From the NCBI GenBank assembly GCA_900299185.1, contig OMIV01000344.1, forward strand, positions 1 to 64,000: a DNA stretch of 64,000 bases, in the 5' to 3' direction. Made by a program: the position numbers and the translations under genes. The stretch comes from Planctomycetaceae bacterium (GTDB lineage Bacteria; Planctomycetota; Planctomycetia; Planctomycetales; Planctomycetaceae). Below the pieces are notes generated by a model. The model made no database searches. It was given only the letters and a program-made list of their open reading frames with translations, and was not told the origin of the DNA. Of the stretch, positions 25,620-34,209 are shown in pieces. Position 1 is the first letter of the stretch, and each line of letters starts with the position of its first letter.

Positions 25620-27056
25620 TTAGAACAACTCTTTGATGGGCTGGCCGCCGTCGGAGAATTCGACGGGGAGGCCACCCGGTTTCTTCAGCCTGAGGTCGGT
25701 GTCGATCCCGAGCTTGCGATAAATCGTCTCGGCATAGTCGTAAGGCGTATAAAGTCGGTCGATCACATCGCCAGCTTCCTTGTCGGTATGCCCGATGACT
25801 TGGCCTCGGGGCACTCCCGCACCTGCGAAGGCGATCGACATGGCCCGAGCCCAATGGTCACGACCTCCCCACTTGTTGATGCGCGGAGTTCTTCCCATCT
25901 CGGTTACGAAACACACCAACGTTTCATCGAGCAAACCGCGCTGGTGCATGTCTTCGATCAACGCGCTGAAAGAACGATCGAGACTGGGCATCATCACGGG
26001 ATGAGGTAAGCCGTAACGCTCTTGATTGCTGTTGCCCTGCGGACCGCCACATGGGCCGTTGTGATAGATGCCCTCGTGATGGTCCCAATTCAAGAACACA
26101 CCATTGGGCTGGCCGTAATTGGGACGTCCGACATGGTCAGGCGGCTGAATGACGGTGACTGTAACAAATCGTACTCCAGCCTCGATCAACTTCCGGCCCA
26201 TCAAGTAACAACATCCCCGATGGTCTCGGCCATAGCGATCTCGAGTCTGCTCGGTCTCGGTTTCAAGATCGAACGCACGTTGCACGCGCGGGCTAACCAG
26301 CAAGTCGAAGGAGTGTTCGTAGTACTTCGACAACGACTGACCAATGCCGGAGGTCTCGGCACTTCGCTCATCTAAATGGTCCAGTCGATCCAAGAGGCTT
26401 TGACGTTGCGAGAAGCGTTCGCGATTCAAGCCCGGTTGCGGTTGCAGAGCCTGCACCTTCCAGCCGGGAGCGGCCACGTTTTCACCCAGCGACTTCGTGC
26501 CCAACTTCCACGGAGCACGACTCACCGGCAAAAAGCCCGTCGTCGTGATGTGGTTCGGCATGTTGGCTCCGGGACAAAACACATAGCCCGGCAATTGCGG
26601 ACAGTCCGAACCCAACAACTCAGTGACCACAGAACCGATATCCGGAAAGCTCGGCGCTGCCGTGAAGCGATAGCCCTTGAAGAACTCTTGGCAGCCTTCC
26701 ATGTGCCCGGCGACTTTCGTGGTCGTCATCGACCGAACAACGGCGAACTTATCCGCCTGCTGAGCGATCATTGGCATCAATGACGAGAATTGAATGCCCG
26801 GCACGTTGGTGTCGATCGGAGCGTAGGGCGTGCGATGTTCCAGCGGTGCTTCGATTTTTGGATCCCACGAATCCATCTGCGAAACGCCACCTTCTTCGTA
26901 GACGACCAGAATTTGCTTGGCTCGGCCAGCATTTCCAGAGTTCGCGTGAGCCTCGATCGCCAGCATCTCGGCCAACCCCAAGCCCATCACTCCCGTCGAG
27001 ACCGAACGCATGAATTGCCGACGAGAGTTCGCGATGTTCGAACGAGACTCACGCAT
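25620..27056 (-). CDS. DUF1501 protein with Tat signal
   Basis: This 478-residue protein is a DUF1501 member, a family related to sulfatases/alkaline phosphatases and very abundant in planctomycetes, where it usually sits next to DUF1549/DUF1553 cytochrome-like genes. The N-terminus has a twin-arginine type signal (SRRQFMRSVSTGVMGLGLAEMLA). Typical segments are the VYEEGGVSQMDSWDPK site, MTTTKVAGHMEGCQEFFKGY and the closing TEMGRTPRINKWGGRDHWARAMSI (about residues 382-405, metal-site histidine). The conserved end DYAETIYRKLGID is present. Here it stands alone, with no DUF1549 partner directly adjacent. Catalytic activity is unproven for the family. Confidence 0.9.
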   Translation of the reverse strand: MRESRSNIANSRRQFMRSVSTGVMGLGLAEMLAIEAHANSGNAGRAKQILVVYEEGGVSQMDSWDPKIEAPLEHRTPYAPIDTNVPGIQFSSLMPMIAQQADKFAVVRSMTTTKVAGHMEGCQEFFKGYRFTAAPSFPDIGSVVTELLGSDCPQLPGYVFCPGANMPNHITTTGFLPVSRAPWKLGTKSLGENVAAPGWKVQALQPQPGLNRERFSQRQSLLDRLDHLDERSAETSGIGQSLSKYYEHSFDLLVSPRVQRAFDLETETEQTRDRYGRDHRGCCYLMGRKLIEAGVRFVTVTVIQPPDHVGRPNYGQPNGVFLNWDHHEGIYHNGPCGGPQGNSNQERYGLPHPVMMPSLDRSFSALIEDMHQRGLLDETLVCFVTEMGRTPRINKWGGRDHWARAMSIAFAGAGVPRGQVIGHTDKEAGDVIDRLYTPYDYAETIYRKLGIDTDLRLKKPGGLPVEFSDGGQPIKELF

Positions 27057-27228
27057 GAGACGGCCTCACTTCAGGCTGTTGATCGAGCAAACGGAAGGAC
27101 TTGCGATTCAGCTTAATCAGCATGGGTCGCGACATCGGCTCCGTGATTACGAAGCTGACGTGAGCGCGATACGGAACTTGTAAGCCAGTAAGAATCCTTA
27201 CGGTAAGTGTGATGTGGTCTTCTCGCTC

Positions 27229-27963
27229 TCACTTCTTCATCGACTTCTTCTTTTCCAAGCGAGCTTTGTATTCGGTCAAGAAAGTCTCGGGGTCATCGTT
27301 GAACGCATCTCGGCAGCCGGTGCAGCAGACGAAGTAGGTCTCGCCTTTGTAGGACACTTTGATCGTCCCTACTCCGCCACTGACGACGCACTCAGGGCCG
27401 GTCTGATCCGACGACGCCAACTTCGCGCCTTCGCGGGTGTAGCCGACTTCTCCGAGACGCTGATACAGCGACTGCGATTCCTTCCGCGATTCAAACAAGA
27501 CGAGCAGTCGGATATCGCTGAGTTGTCGGATGGTGATTCTTGACACCGTCTCATCCGCCTTCGGCTTGGACTCCAGGACCAGCGCGGAATCCTCGAACTT
27601 CCCGAAGTGATCGACCTTGGTGCCATCGGGCAGTTCGGCCACCAGCTTGAATTGCTTCGTCGCTGCATCCCAACTGAGCAACGCGGACTTCAGATGCTTG
27701 CCGTCCTTCACCTTGTATTCGATCGCCGAAGTCTTCTTGTCGATCTTCCAGATGAACTCTGAAGTCTCTCGCCATGCGCCTTGCGTCGAGTTGCGTTTGA
27801 TCTGCCCTGTGCCCTTCCAACCTCCGATCAAGTCGTTGAAGCGAGCGAGTGCTTCGCGGTCGTTGGCGGGATTCGCTTTGGCCGCGTCATCGCCACTCAC
27901 GAGCGAGATGCCAGCCACAGCCAGCAACACAACAACGGCAGAAAGTCGAAAGGCAGAAAGCAT
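27229..27963 (-). CDS. Secreted protein with C-terminal TRASH/YHS-like metal site
   Basis: From ATG 27963 the protein is 244 residues with a signal peptide (FRLSAVVVLLAVAGISLVSG). The middle part (about 35-170) has alternating strands that resemble small lipocalin-like or DUF1579-type domains (FNDLIGGWKGTGQIKRNS, FIWKIDKKTSAIEY). The end (about 195-235) carries a cysteine-rich YHS/TRASH-like segment, CVVSGGVGTIKVSYKGETYFVCCTGC then RDAFNDDPETFLTEY, a fold that binds metals such as copper. The reading frame extends 59 codons further upstream, but that part is not secretion-like. The role in the cell is not known; metal sensing or binding outside the cytoplasm is a reasonable inference. Confidence 0.75.
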   Translation of the reverse strand: MLSAFRLSAVVVLLAVAGISLVSGDDAAKANPANDREALARFNDLIGGWKGTGQIKRNSTQGAWRETSEFIWKIDKKTSAIEYKVKDGKHLKSALLSWDAATKQFKLVAELPDGTKVDHFGKFEDSALVLESKPKADETVSRITIRQLSDIRLLVLFESRKESQSLYQRLGEVGYTREGAKLASSDQTGPECVVSGGVGTIKVSYKGETYFVCCTGCRDAFNDDPETFLTEYKARLEKKKSMKK

Positions 27964-28287
27964 GGTTGGTTCCTGACTGAGCAGACGAGAGGAAGCTGAT
28001 GAAGGCCATTGGGGAGCGGCGGCGAAGAGTAGCAGGGGGGAGGAGCGAGAGATAAGTTCCCGCTCGATTTCAGCCAGTCCTCGAAGTAGGACTTCGATAG
28101 CCTCTCGCCAAGCTGTTGTTCGATCGCCCGAAAGAGACATGACGGAATTCTCCCCTCGCCCCTAGTGGTGCGAAGGTCGGGACCGAGAGGCAACAAACGA
28201 GACGCTCTGATTGCTACTGCCCCTCACCCCTCTCCCCAAAGGGGCGAGGGGAATCAAACAACGTTTGCTCGCAAGGACTCGTTCGCC
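27964..28287. other. Intergenic region holding a dispersed palindromic repeat
   Basis: About 320 nt between divergent genes. Its right half is the repeat element at 28151-28252; the left half contains no recognised gene. The promoter of the SIS gene must lie in or beside the repeat. Confidence 0.5.
28151..28252 (-). repeat. CCCCTCGCCCC palindromic element, copy 1
   Basis: TCCCCTCGCCCC at the left end and GGGGCGAGGGGA at the right end form terminal inverted repeats. Between them is a spacer (CAACAAACGAGACGCTCTGATTGC) that matches, in reverse, the spacers of copies at 35538 and 45027. The element ends 35 nt before the SIS gene start. Confidence 0.8.
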
Positions 28288-29307
28288 ATGAATTCGCAAG
28301 ACGATCGTTACAGCCAATTCTGCCTCACGCGTGAGATGCTCGAAACGCCGCGCATCGTTTCGCAATTCAATGTCTCGGCTTCTCAAGCAGTCGCTGCAAG
28401 CATCGCTCAAGTTGGCAAGCTGCTACTGACCGGCGAAGGCTCCAGCCGACTGTTCCCAGCGAAGTCGACCATCGCTCATGCTCGCCGCCAAGGTTGGCCC
28501 ATCGTGTTGCACACCGATGCCGGGCGCCAGTCTTGCGAGTACGACCTCGCTCAATGGGCGGTCTTCGCGGCTTCGAACTCCGGCAAGACGGCGGAAGTCA
28601 TTCGGCTCTTCGACAAGTTACTGAAGGCCGGGCATTCGCAGCGTTACAGCTTGAGCGCCACTCCCAATTCCAAACTTCAAGAGATGGCGAATAGCGGCTT
28701 CGTGTTGTCATGCGGCAAAGAAGAAGCCGTCGCTGCGACGAAGAGTGTTTTCGAGCAAGCGTTGTTCTATCGCTCGCTGCTGGAACATGCGGCTGGAGCC
28801 CCAACGCTCGCCAGCCGATTGCCCGAGTTGGCTCGGCATGTTGAAGCAGCGTTAACGACGCCGATCGACGCCGCCATCACTCAGCGAATCGCCGAAGCCG
28901 GCACGATCTATTGGGCTGGTCGAAATGATGGAGTGGCCGAAGAACTGACGCTGAAGACCAACGAGATCACACGTAAGAAATCTGACTTTCTCGAAGGCAC
29001 CTATGCCGTGCATGGCATTGAAGAAGTGATGGATGCCAAGGACGTCTTGCTGTGGGTCGACCCGTATGAAGAGTCCGAGAGCAAGTTCGCCGAGTGTCTG
29101 CAAAAGGGCGTGGGCATGCAGGTCATTGCCATCAGCTCGCGACCGACTTCATTCCCGACCATCACGATTCCAAATGCCGGCGACCTGAGTTGCTTCGTGC
29201 AACTGGCAGCAGGTTGGAATGTGCTCGTGGAAGTTGGATTGAAGCTCGGCATCAACCTCGACAAGCCGCAAAGAGCTCGCAAAGTCGGTAACGAATTCGT
29301 GGGCTAA
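28288..29307 (+). CDS. SIS-domain protein, GlmS isomerase-like
   Basis: This 339-residue cytoplasmic protein holds two SIS (sugar isomerase) domains like the isomerase half of glucosamine-6-phosphate synthase, without the glutaminase half. It may therefore act as a sugar-phosphate isomerase or deaminase such as AgaS-type or FrlB-type enzymes. The first domain shows LLLTGEGSSRLFPAK (about 46-60) and FAASNSGKTAEVI (about 93-105); the second has IYWAGRNDGVAEELTLKTNEITRK (about 208-231). The start at ATG 28288 follows AAGGA at a good distance; the upstream open frame is repeat DNA. It converges on the GNAT gene with a four-base overlap. Substrate cannot be told from sequence. Confidence 0.85.
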   Translation: MNSQDDRYSQFCLTREMLETPRIVSQFNVSASQAVAASIAQVGKLLLTGEGSSRLFPAKSTIAHARRQGWPIVLHTDAGRQSCEYDLAQWAVFAASNSGKTAEVIRLFDKLLKAGHSQRYSLSATPNSKLQEMANSGFVLSCGKEEAVAATKSVFEQALFYRSLLEHAAGAPTLASRLPELARHVEAALTTPIDAAITQRIAEAGTIYWAGRNDGVAEELTLKTNEITRKKSDFLEGTYAVHGIEEVMDAKDVLLWVDPYEESESKFAECLQKGVGMQVIAISSRPTSFPTITIPNAGDLSCFVQLAAGWNVLVEVGLKLGINLDKPQRARKVGNEFVG

Positions 29308-29780
29308 CTCAGTCGCTTGCTCATGCGCATGTTGGTGAATTCCACACCGCGCAACGTGACGGTTTGAAAGGTCTCGACCGCAAAGCCGAAGTGCTCAAAG
29401 AACGGCCGCGCGGTCAGACTCACGTCAGAGAACAATCTGAGTAGACCTCGCTCCCGAGCGGTCTGATGAATGACGTTCATCAGTTCTGCACCGACTCCTT
29501 GCCGAGCCATCTCTGCCGACACGAAGAAGTGATCGATGTAGCCATTCGGTTGCACGTCAGCGTAACCAACAACGCGGCCAACGACGGACGCCACAAACGG
29601 AGCGATGCCAGCGATGCGTTCCTTCCAGCGATCGCGATCTGGATCGTCGGGTGCCCAGACCTCGACCTGAGCCTGCGAGTAATCGCGTCGCGCGGTCACT
29701 CGTACCGCGCTGTAAAAGACATTCCACAACGCGACTTCGTCTCCAGCCTGATACGGGTGGACGACAATCGGCGTCTTCAC
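29304..29780 (-). CDS. GNAT-family N-acetyltransferase
   Basis: This 158-residue cytoplasmic protein shows the GNAT fold order: an N-terminal strand-helix (YQAGDEVALWNVFYSAV), the segment GYADVQPNGYIDHFFVSAEMARQGVGAELM with the acetyl-CoA loop Q-x-x-G-x-G/A (about residues 78-103), and a C-terminal ARPFFEHFGFAVE region that is near-universal in this group. The acceptor substrate is unknown. Its ATG overlaps the stop of the adenylate-kinase-like gene (ATGA type), so the two are translated from one message. Confidence 0.88.
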   Translation of the reverse strand: MKTPIVVHPYQAGDEVALWNVFYSAVRVTARRDYSQAQVEVWAPDDPDRDRWKERIAGIAPFVASVVGRVVGYADVQPNGYIDHFFVSAEMARQGVGAELMNVIHQTARERGLLRLFSDVSLTARPFFEHFGFAVETFQTVTLRGVEFTNMRMSKRLS

Positions 29781-30475
29781 GCTGCGGTCTCGTCTTCGGA
29801 GATCAAAACTCCGCGAGCATTCAGAATGGGGATCACCACTTCCATGATCCGCTTCTTGATCTGCATTACCGAGCCGATGGGATCGATCGAAAACACAACC
29901 GAGGTCGGGTAGTACGCCAGCACGGGATGAGTCGTCTGTCGATAGATGTCGAATCGCCGCCGAATGACGCCTTCGTCACTGTCGTCGGCACGACCTTGGC
30001 CGCGCTGCATCAACCGTGCAATGAGCGGATCAATCTGCTCACACTCCAAATGGATGACACACAAGACGTCGATGTGCTCTTCGAGCAGTTCGCACTGGCG
30101 ACGGCTGCGTGGCAAGCCATCGAGCAACAGCACTTCGCGACTCGGGTCGTATTGACTCAACGCCACTTGATCATCGACCCAATGCCGCCAGATCCGAATG
30201 GCGGATTCATCAGGCACAAGCTTGCCGTGATCAATCCGGCTGAAGACTTCGCGACCTTCATCGGAATTCCGATCGAGTGCTCGGAAGATGGCACCGGTCG
30301 AGACATGACGCACGCCGCGCATGGTTCCCAGCAGCGTGCCTTGAGTTCCCTTACCAACTCCCGGCATCCCAAACAGCAGGATGGCGGGAAACTTGGTCGA
30401 TGAGTGAGTGAGCGCGTCTTGAAGTTTCAAAGTAGCATCGTCCTGATCGCAACAAGTCGGAGAGGAGGTCCGCAT
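29777..30475 (-). CDS. Adenylate-kinase-like nucleotide kinase
   Basis: This 232-residue protein is an adenylate kinase relative. The Walker A loop GMPGVGKGTQ is at about residues 35-44, the NMP-binding STGAIFRAL at 58-66, and the conserved DGLPRSRRQ (equivalent to DGFPR..) at 119-127. The LID region is short, as in short-form kinases. The sequence is divergent from the housekeeping Adk, and an extra N-terminal segment of about 28 residues precedes the P-loop, so the preferred nucleotide may differ. It overlaps the GNAT gene by four bases. The true housekeeping adk is expected elsewhere in the genome. Confidence 0.82.
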   Translation of the reverse strand: MRTSSPTCCDQDDATLKLQDALTHSSTKFPAILLFGMPGVGKGTQGTLLGTMRGVRHVSTGAIFRALDRNSDEGREVFSRIDHGKLVPDESAIRIWRHWVDDQVALSQYDPSREVLLLDGLPRSRRQCELLEEHIDVLCVIHLECEQIDPLIARLMQRGQGRADDSDEGVIRRRFDIYRQTTHPVLAYYPTSVVFSIDPIGSVMQIKKRIMEVVIPILNARGVLISEDETAA

Positions 30476-30730
30476 AGAGGTTCCTCGTGAGTGGCTCCGT
30501 CGGCTTGATCCAGTCCATTGGGGCGGGGCGAGGTTTAGTGAATCACCAAGATCGACACAATTTGGAATCCGCTGATCTGTGCGGCTTCCAAGAGTCGGCC
30601 AGCCTATGTTTGCCAGAGGCTGAATTCTCGACTGTTTTTGACGATCCCTAGCTCCGTTTCGCAGTTGCTGAATCCGCCCTGCATCATCAAGTCATCACGG
30701 CAAGACCGACCAATTCCGCCCTCCTGGAGT

Positions 30731-30748
30731 GCTGCGTCACAGCCGCAG
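30731..30748 (-). repeat. GCTGCGGCTGTGACGCAGC element, copy 1
   Basis: GCTGCGTCACAGCCGCAG on the + strand, a hairpin with a six-base stem lying just beyond the stop of the first DUF1559 gene. Its reverse complement shares CTGCGGCTGTGACGCAGCACTCC with the copy at 33147. Confidence 0.65.
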
Positions 30749-30758
30749 TATTCCAAAG

Positions 30759-31832
30759 TTAGAACTCGCCGAGCCTTTCGCCATCGGCGCGACGCATCAT
30801 GTTGATGAGTGTCTGCGGATCGACGTTGTTACTCACGAATCGACCAGAGCCATCACCCATGAGAACCTGAACTCCGTTCTCATGATGGCTGCTAAATCCC
30901 GCACTTACTTCGTTAGCAAGCAGACCGCTAAGTTGTTGCCCGTTGCTCGCCCGATTGACCCCGCACTTCTGCAGGGCAGGACTGGGACCGACCACTCCAT
31001 TGAGTGGTCCCTTCATATTGAGCGCGTGCTGGCTGTTGTCTTCCAGCCACGCATGAGCAGCATCTGAGTTCGCCGGCTCGATAACCCCTGTCGTCGCCGT
31101 GGCCACGATCGCAAGTGGGTTAGTGCCGCTGGGCAGCCCGGCCCAATAGCTCAGGAACGCGCCATCGACTTTCCCTGCTGGCCAATCTCGCCCCTGGTTA
31201 GCGCGACGACGCTCTCTGAGAAAGATGACATTGGTAGTGCCATCGCGGATATCACGAATGCGAGTGGACGAGTTCTCGCCAAAGATGCCCTGCATCATGC
31301 GTGGGTCGTGCCCGCGTTCTGGCAAGCCAACTCCGAAGTTAACCACGTAGTTCGTTGTTCCCATTTGCAGGCCGCTAGAAGATCGAACTGCAACGGGGCC
31401 ATCGTCGGAAGGACAAAGAAACGACTCTATTGGATGTCGAGCGAACTCGAAGCCAGGCCGCGCAGCCTGTGTTTGAAAGGATGGATCGGCTCCTTGGAAA
31501 TCAATGCCTCGAGAGAGCGAAGCCATATCGAGGCCCGGCAAGATGTAAGTCGCCACTGCATAAGCCGACTGCTCTTGCTTACTTGAATGAGGCCCCCGAA
31601 CGGCCACCCATCCCGGCGGAAACGTTTGAAAAGCTTCGTGATAAGTATGCAGCGCCATTCCCCAAAACAGCGTGTACTTCTTGCAGTGCGTGCGACGAGC
31701 TGCTTCGCGAGCCTGTTGTATCGCTGGCAGAGTTATGGCAGCCCCGATTAGCCCCATGAGTACCAAGAGGACGACTGCGACTCGCGACATGCTCCATTCA
31801 GAACGCTGTTCGTGATCCATGCTCTCACTCAT
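30759..31832 (-). CDS. DUF1559 pseudopilin-like protein (first of tandem pair)
   Basis: This 357-residue protein belongs to DUF1559, the large planctomycete family of pilin-like, membrane-anchored proteins. An N-terminal hydrophobic helix (VAVVLLVLMGLIGAAITLPAIQQAREAARR) is followed by the family signature HTYHEAFQTFPPGWV and, at the end, the segment SSHHENGVQVLMGDGSGRFVSNNVDPQTL...RRADGE, which corresponds to the usual H.GG.N.L..DGSVRF. The typical prepilin processing site (GFTLIELLV) is not recognisable here, so normal cleavage is doubtful. It is a tandem duplicate of the following leftward gene, with clear identity through the middle and end. The start at ATG 31832 is chosen over the TTG before it. 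Confidence 0.88.
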   Translation of the reverse strand: MSESMDHEQRSEWSMSRVAVVLLVLMGLIGAAITLPAIQQAREAARRTHCKKYTLFWGMALHTYHEAFQTFPPGWVAVRGPHSSKQEQSAYAVATYILPGLDMASLSRGIDFQGADPSFQTQAARPGFEFARHPIESFLCPSDDGPVAVRSSSGLQMGTTNYVVNFGVGLPERGHDPRMMQGIFGENSSTRIRDIRDGTTNVIFLRERRRANQGRDWPAGKVDGAFLSYWAGLPSGTNPLAIVATATTGVIEPANSDAAHAWLEDNSQHALNMKGPLNGVVGPSPALQKCGVNRASNGQQLSGLLANEVSAGFSSHHENGVQVLMGDGSGRFVSNNVDPQTLINMMRRADGERLGEF

Positions 31833-31881
31833 CAAGCTTGGTGTGATTGTTCTTACGGAGAAGCTCTACAAACCCTGGATC

Positions 31882-31900
31882 GCTGCGGCTGTGACGCAGC
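31882..31900 (+). repeat. GCTGCGGCTGTGACGCAGC element, copy 2
   Basis: GCTGCGGCTGTGACGCAGC between the two DUF1559 genes, just after the stop of the second (leftward) one. A hairpin with GCTGCG/CGCAGC stem. Confidence 0.65.
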
Positions 31901-31909
31901 CCTCCAAGG

Positions 31910-32980
31910 TTAGAACACGCCGAGCACTTCACCATCGGCGCGACGCATCATGTTGATGTAGGTCGCGGGGTCGACGCTGTCGCTGATGAAGCGAACCGAA
32001 CCATCGCCGAGCAAGATGTTCAAGCCACCGGGATGTTGGCTGCTGAAGCCGGCATTCACGATTTCGGCGTTGAGTCCAGACATTGCCTGGCCGGTGCTGG
32101 TCCTGTTGGGCAGAAAACGCAGCAGTCGCGGCGAGTTGCCTTGGACTCCATTCAATGGTCCTTGGAGATTGAGCAGATCGTTCTTGATGTCTGCACGCCG
32201 CGCGGCGGCGGCTTCAGAATCCACTCGCTCATGAATGCCGGTCGTCACAGTGGCGACGATCGCCAAGGGGTTCGTGCTGCGCGGCAGTCCGGCCCAATGA
32301 GAGTTAAACGGGCCATCAAGACTATCGGCTGGCCAATCGCGGCCGATCCTCGAAAGCCGCCTCTCACCGGCCATCACAAAGTTGGTCGTCCCGTCGCGGA
32401 TGTCACGAATCCGAACGCGCGAGTTCTCACCAAAGAGCCCCTGCATCAAAGACGAATCATGCCCGCGTTCGGGAACGCCAACTCCGAAATTGCCGACGTA
32501 GTTGGTCGTCCCCATCAGCATGCCGCTAACAGCGAGGGATTGCTCCTCACCGATGTCGCTGGGGCAACGGTAGCCTGGGAGATAAACGGCCCCTAAACCG
32601 GTCTGCGACTTGTTCGGCATGGCATCCGCCTGCGTCTGAAACGACGGATCGGAGTCACTGAAGTTGAACTTCTTGAAGAGCGGTGCCTGATCAAGTTGAG
32701 GCAGGATGTAGAAGCTCCAGGCATAGGCCGACTGCTCTTCTTCGCCGGACTTTGGACCTCGCACTCGAACCCAACCCGGTGGGAATGTTTGATGTGCTTC
32801 ATGGTATGTATGCAGTGCGATGCCAATCTGCTTGAGCTTGTTCTTACAGTCGCTGCGACGCGAGGCTGTCCGATGGCTGTATTCGACCCGAGGCAAGAAC
32901 ACCGCAGCCAACACCATCAGGATGACGATCACGACAACCACGTCGATTGCCGTCACCCCCTTTCGATCTCGAGTACTCAT
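31910..32980 (-). CDS. DUF1559 pseudopilin-like protein (second of pair)
   Basis: This 356-residue DUF1559 protein starts at ATG 32980. Its N-terminus, RDRKGVTAIDVVVVIVILMVLAAVFLPR, is a prepilin-like helix in which the usual F-T-L-I-E after the glycine is V-T-A-I-D; aspartate replaces the glutamate that pilin methylation normally needs. The signature HTYHEAHQTFPPGWVRVRGP and the C-terminal SSQHPGGLNILLGDGSVRFISDSVDP are typical. It shares extended identity with the adjacent gene at 30759, including GTTNYVGNFGVGVPERGHD, showing an old tandem duplication. An ORF extension to 33043 is unlikely to be used. Confidence 0.9.
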   Translation of the reverse strand: MSTRDRKGVTAIDVVVVIVILMVLAAVFLPRVEYSHRTASRRSDCKNKLKQIGIALHTYHEAHQTFPPGWVRVRGPKSGEEEQSAYAWSFYILPQLDQAPLFKKFNFSDSDPSFQTQADAMPNKSQTGLGAVYLPGYRCPSDIGEEQSLAVSGMLMGTTNYVGNFGVGVPERGHDSSLMQGLFGENSRVRIRDIRDGTTNFVMAGERRLSRIGRDWPADSLDGPFNSHWAGLPRSTNPLAIVATVTTGIHERVDSEAAAARRADIKNDLLNLQGPLNGVQGNSPRLLRFLPNRTSTGQAMSGLNAEIVNAGFSSQHPGGLNILLGDGSVRFISDSVDPATYINMMRRADGEVLGVF

Positions 32981-33146
32981 GACACACCTCTTCGAAGAAC
33001 AGAAATAAAGAACGGCCGTCAGACACTTGTCCGACGTTCCCACGCAATCGCGTGGTGAATGCCAGCCAAGCTACTGAGCGGGCCGTTGTTCTCCAAAGAC
33101 GATTTGTCAGTGATCTCCGATTCGCGGCTGTGTGCACCCCGATAAC

Positions 33147-33165
33147 GCTGCGGCTGTGACGCAGC
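33147..33165 (+). repeat. GCTGCGGCTGTGACGCAGC element, copy 3
   Basis: GCTGCGGCTGTGACGCAGC exactly as in copy 2, followed by ACTCC as in copy 1 (reverse). It lies between the second DUF1559 gene and the end of the KaiC-like gene. Confidence 0.65.
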
Positions 33166-33196
33166 ACTCCGGGGCCTCATGCCACTCCGGGATGCG

Positions 33197-34078
33197 TTAG
33201 CCATTCAAGACCAGGCCAGAGTGCTGCACTTCGAAAGGCACGATGGTCTCATCAACGGGACTGCCTCGATGCTTGACCACACACAACGCGCGGCCCAGCT
33301 TGAGGCCGTCTCGAATCTTGCCCATCACGATGATCGTGTTGGCGTTCGAGAGGACATCGCCCGATTCGATGCGGCGAGCAATGAGGTCGTCGAGCATCAT
33401 CTCGTGGCACGTGTAGAGCAGTAGGCAGCCGACATCGCGGTAGTCGTACATGTGCTTCGCGACGAGTTCTGCGTTCTCTCGAAACTGCGCCCGGCACAAA
33501 TCGCGTGCGACCCAGTCGGCTTCTTTGCGCAGGATCTGATGGTAGATGTACTCGAACATGTGGAACTGGAATGAGTCGCTGGGACGGTCCGTCGGTTCGA
33601 TGCCGTCGATCACGCAGCGCCGCACTCCATGCACGAAGTTGCCATAGAAGAAGCCAATGGCCTCGCCAATCTTCTTCTGCAAATCAACGCGCCACTCTTG
33701 CCAGTCTTCTTGAGCCATGTCGCTGATCGTCACTCGACGACCCGCGCGATGAAAGATGTGCATCGAGTCAAAGCGGGCGGTGTCTCGCGACCACATCTCA
33801 TGCGGATGCACGTTGTCGCCCGCAAGCTTGTCGCGCAAGGTCCAATTGAAGAGCCGCTCGGCGTAGTCGTTGTGGTTCTGACTGTCTCCACGAGCGGTCA
33901 TGTCGAAGATCACGCCCGGTTCGCGTTCTTGATGCAGTCCCTGACGAGCGAACTGAATCCCCAATTGAGTCTTGCCGACTCCCGTTGCACCGACGACGAC
34001 CGTCAAAGTTCCGGGGATCAAACCCCCGCCCAAAAGTTCGTCGAGCCGCGCAATGCCGGTCTGAAGTCGAGCACTCAT
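33197..34078 (-). CDS. KaiC/RecA-like single-domain ATPase
   Basis: This 293-residue protein is a single RecA-fold domain of the KaiC/RadA-like group. From ATG 34078 it opens with the family start [20 protein letters not shown], then strand [21 protein letters not shown] with the Walker A loop GATGVGKT (about residues 29-36). A Walker B strand is seen in [10 protein letters not shown] (about 160-170). The catalytic glutamate pair normally found after strand 2 (EE in KaiC) is not clear. Family members act as signalling or membrane-linked ATPases; the partner is unknown here. Its neighbours, DUF1559 and DUF1501 genes on the same strand, suggest no direct role. Confidence 0.78.
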   Translation of the reverse strand: MSARLQTGIARLDELLGGGLIPGTLTVVVGATGVGKTQLGIQFARQGLHQEREPGVIFDMTARGDSQNHNDYAERLFNWTLRDKLAGDNVHPHEMWSRDTARFDSMHIFHRAGRRVTISDMAQEDWQEWRVDLQKKIGEAIGFFYGNFVHGVRRCVIDGIEPTDRPSDSFQFHMFEYIYHQILRKEADWVARDLCRAQFRENAELVAKHMYDYRDVGCLLLYTCHEMMLDDLIARRIESGDVLSNANTIIVMGKIRDGLKLGRALCVVKHRGSPVDETIVPFEVQHSGLVLNG

Positions 34079-34209
34079 GACGTTCGCTGAATCCTGAATG
34101 AGGTGATGAGTCGGGTCCGCAAGTGATCGTAGCCATCGTCGCTCGACCTGACGATGACGGCACTCGGGACCGACAGAATGTGAGATGAACTCAAACACCT
34201 CGCGACCGC

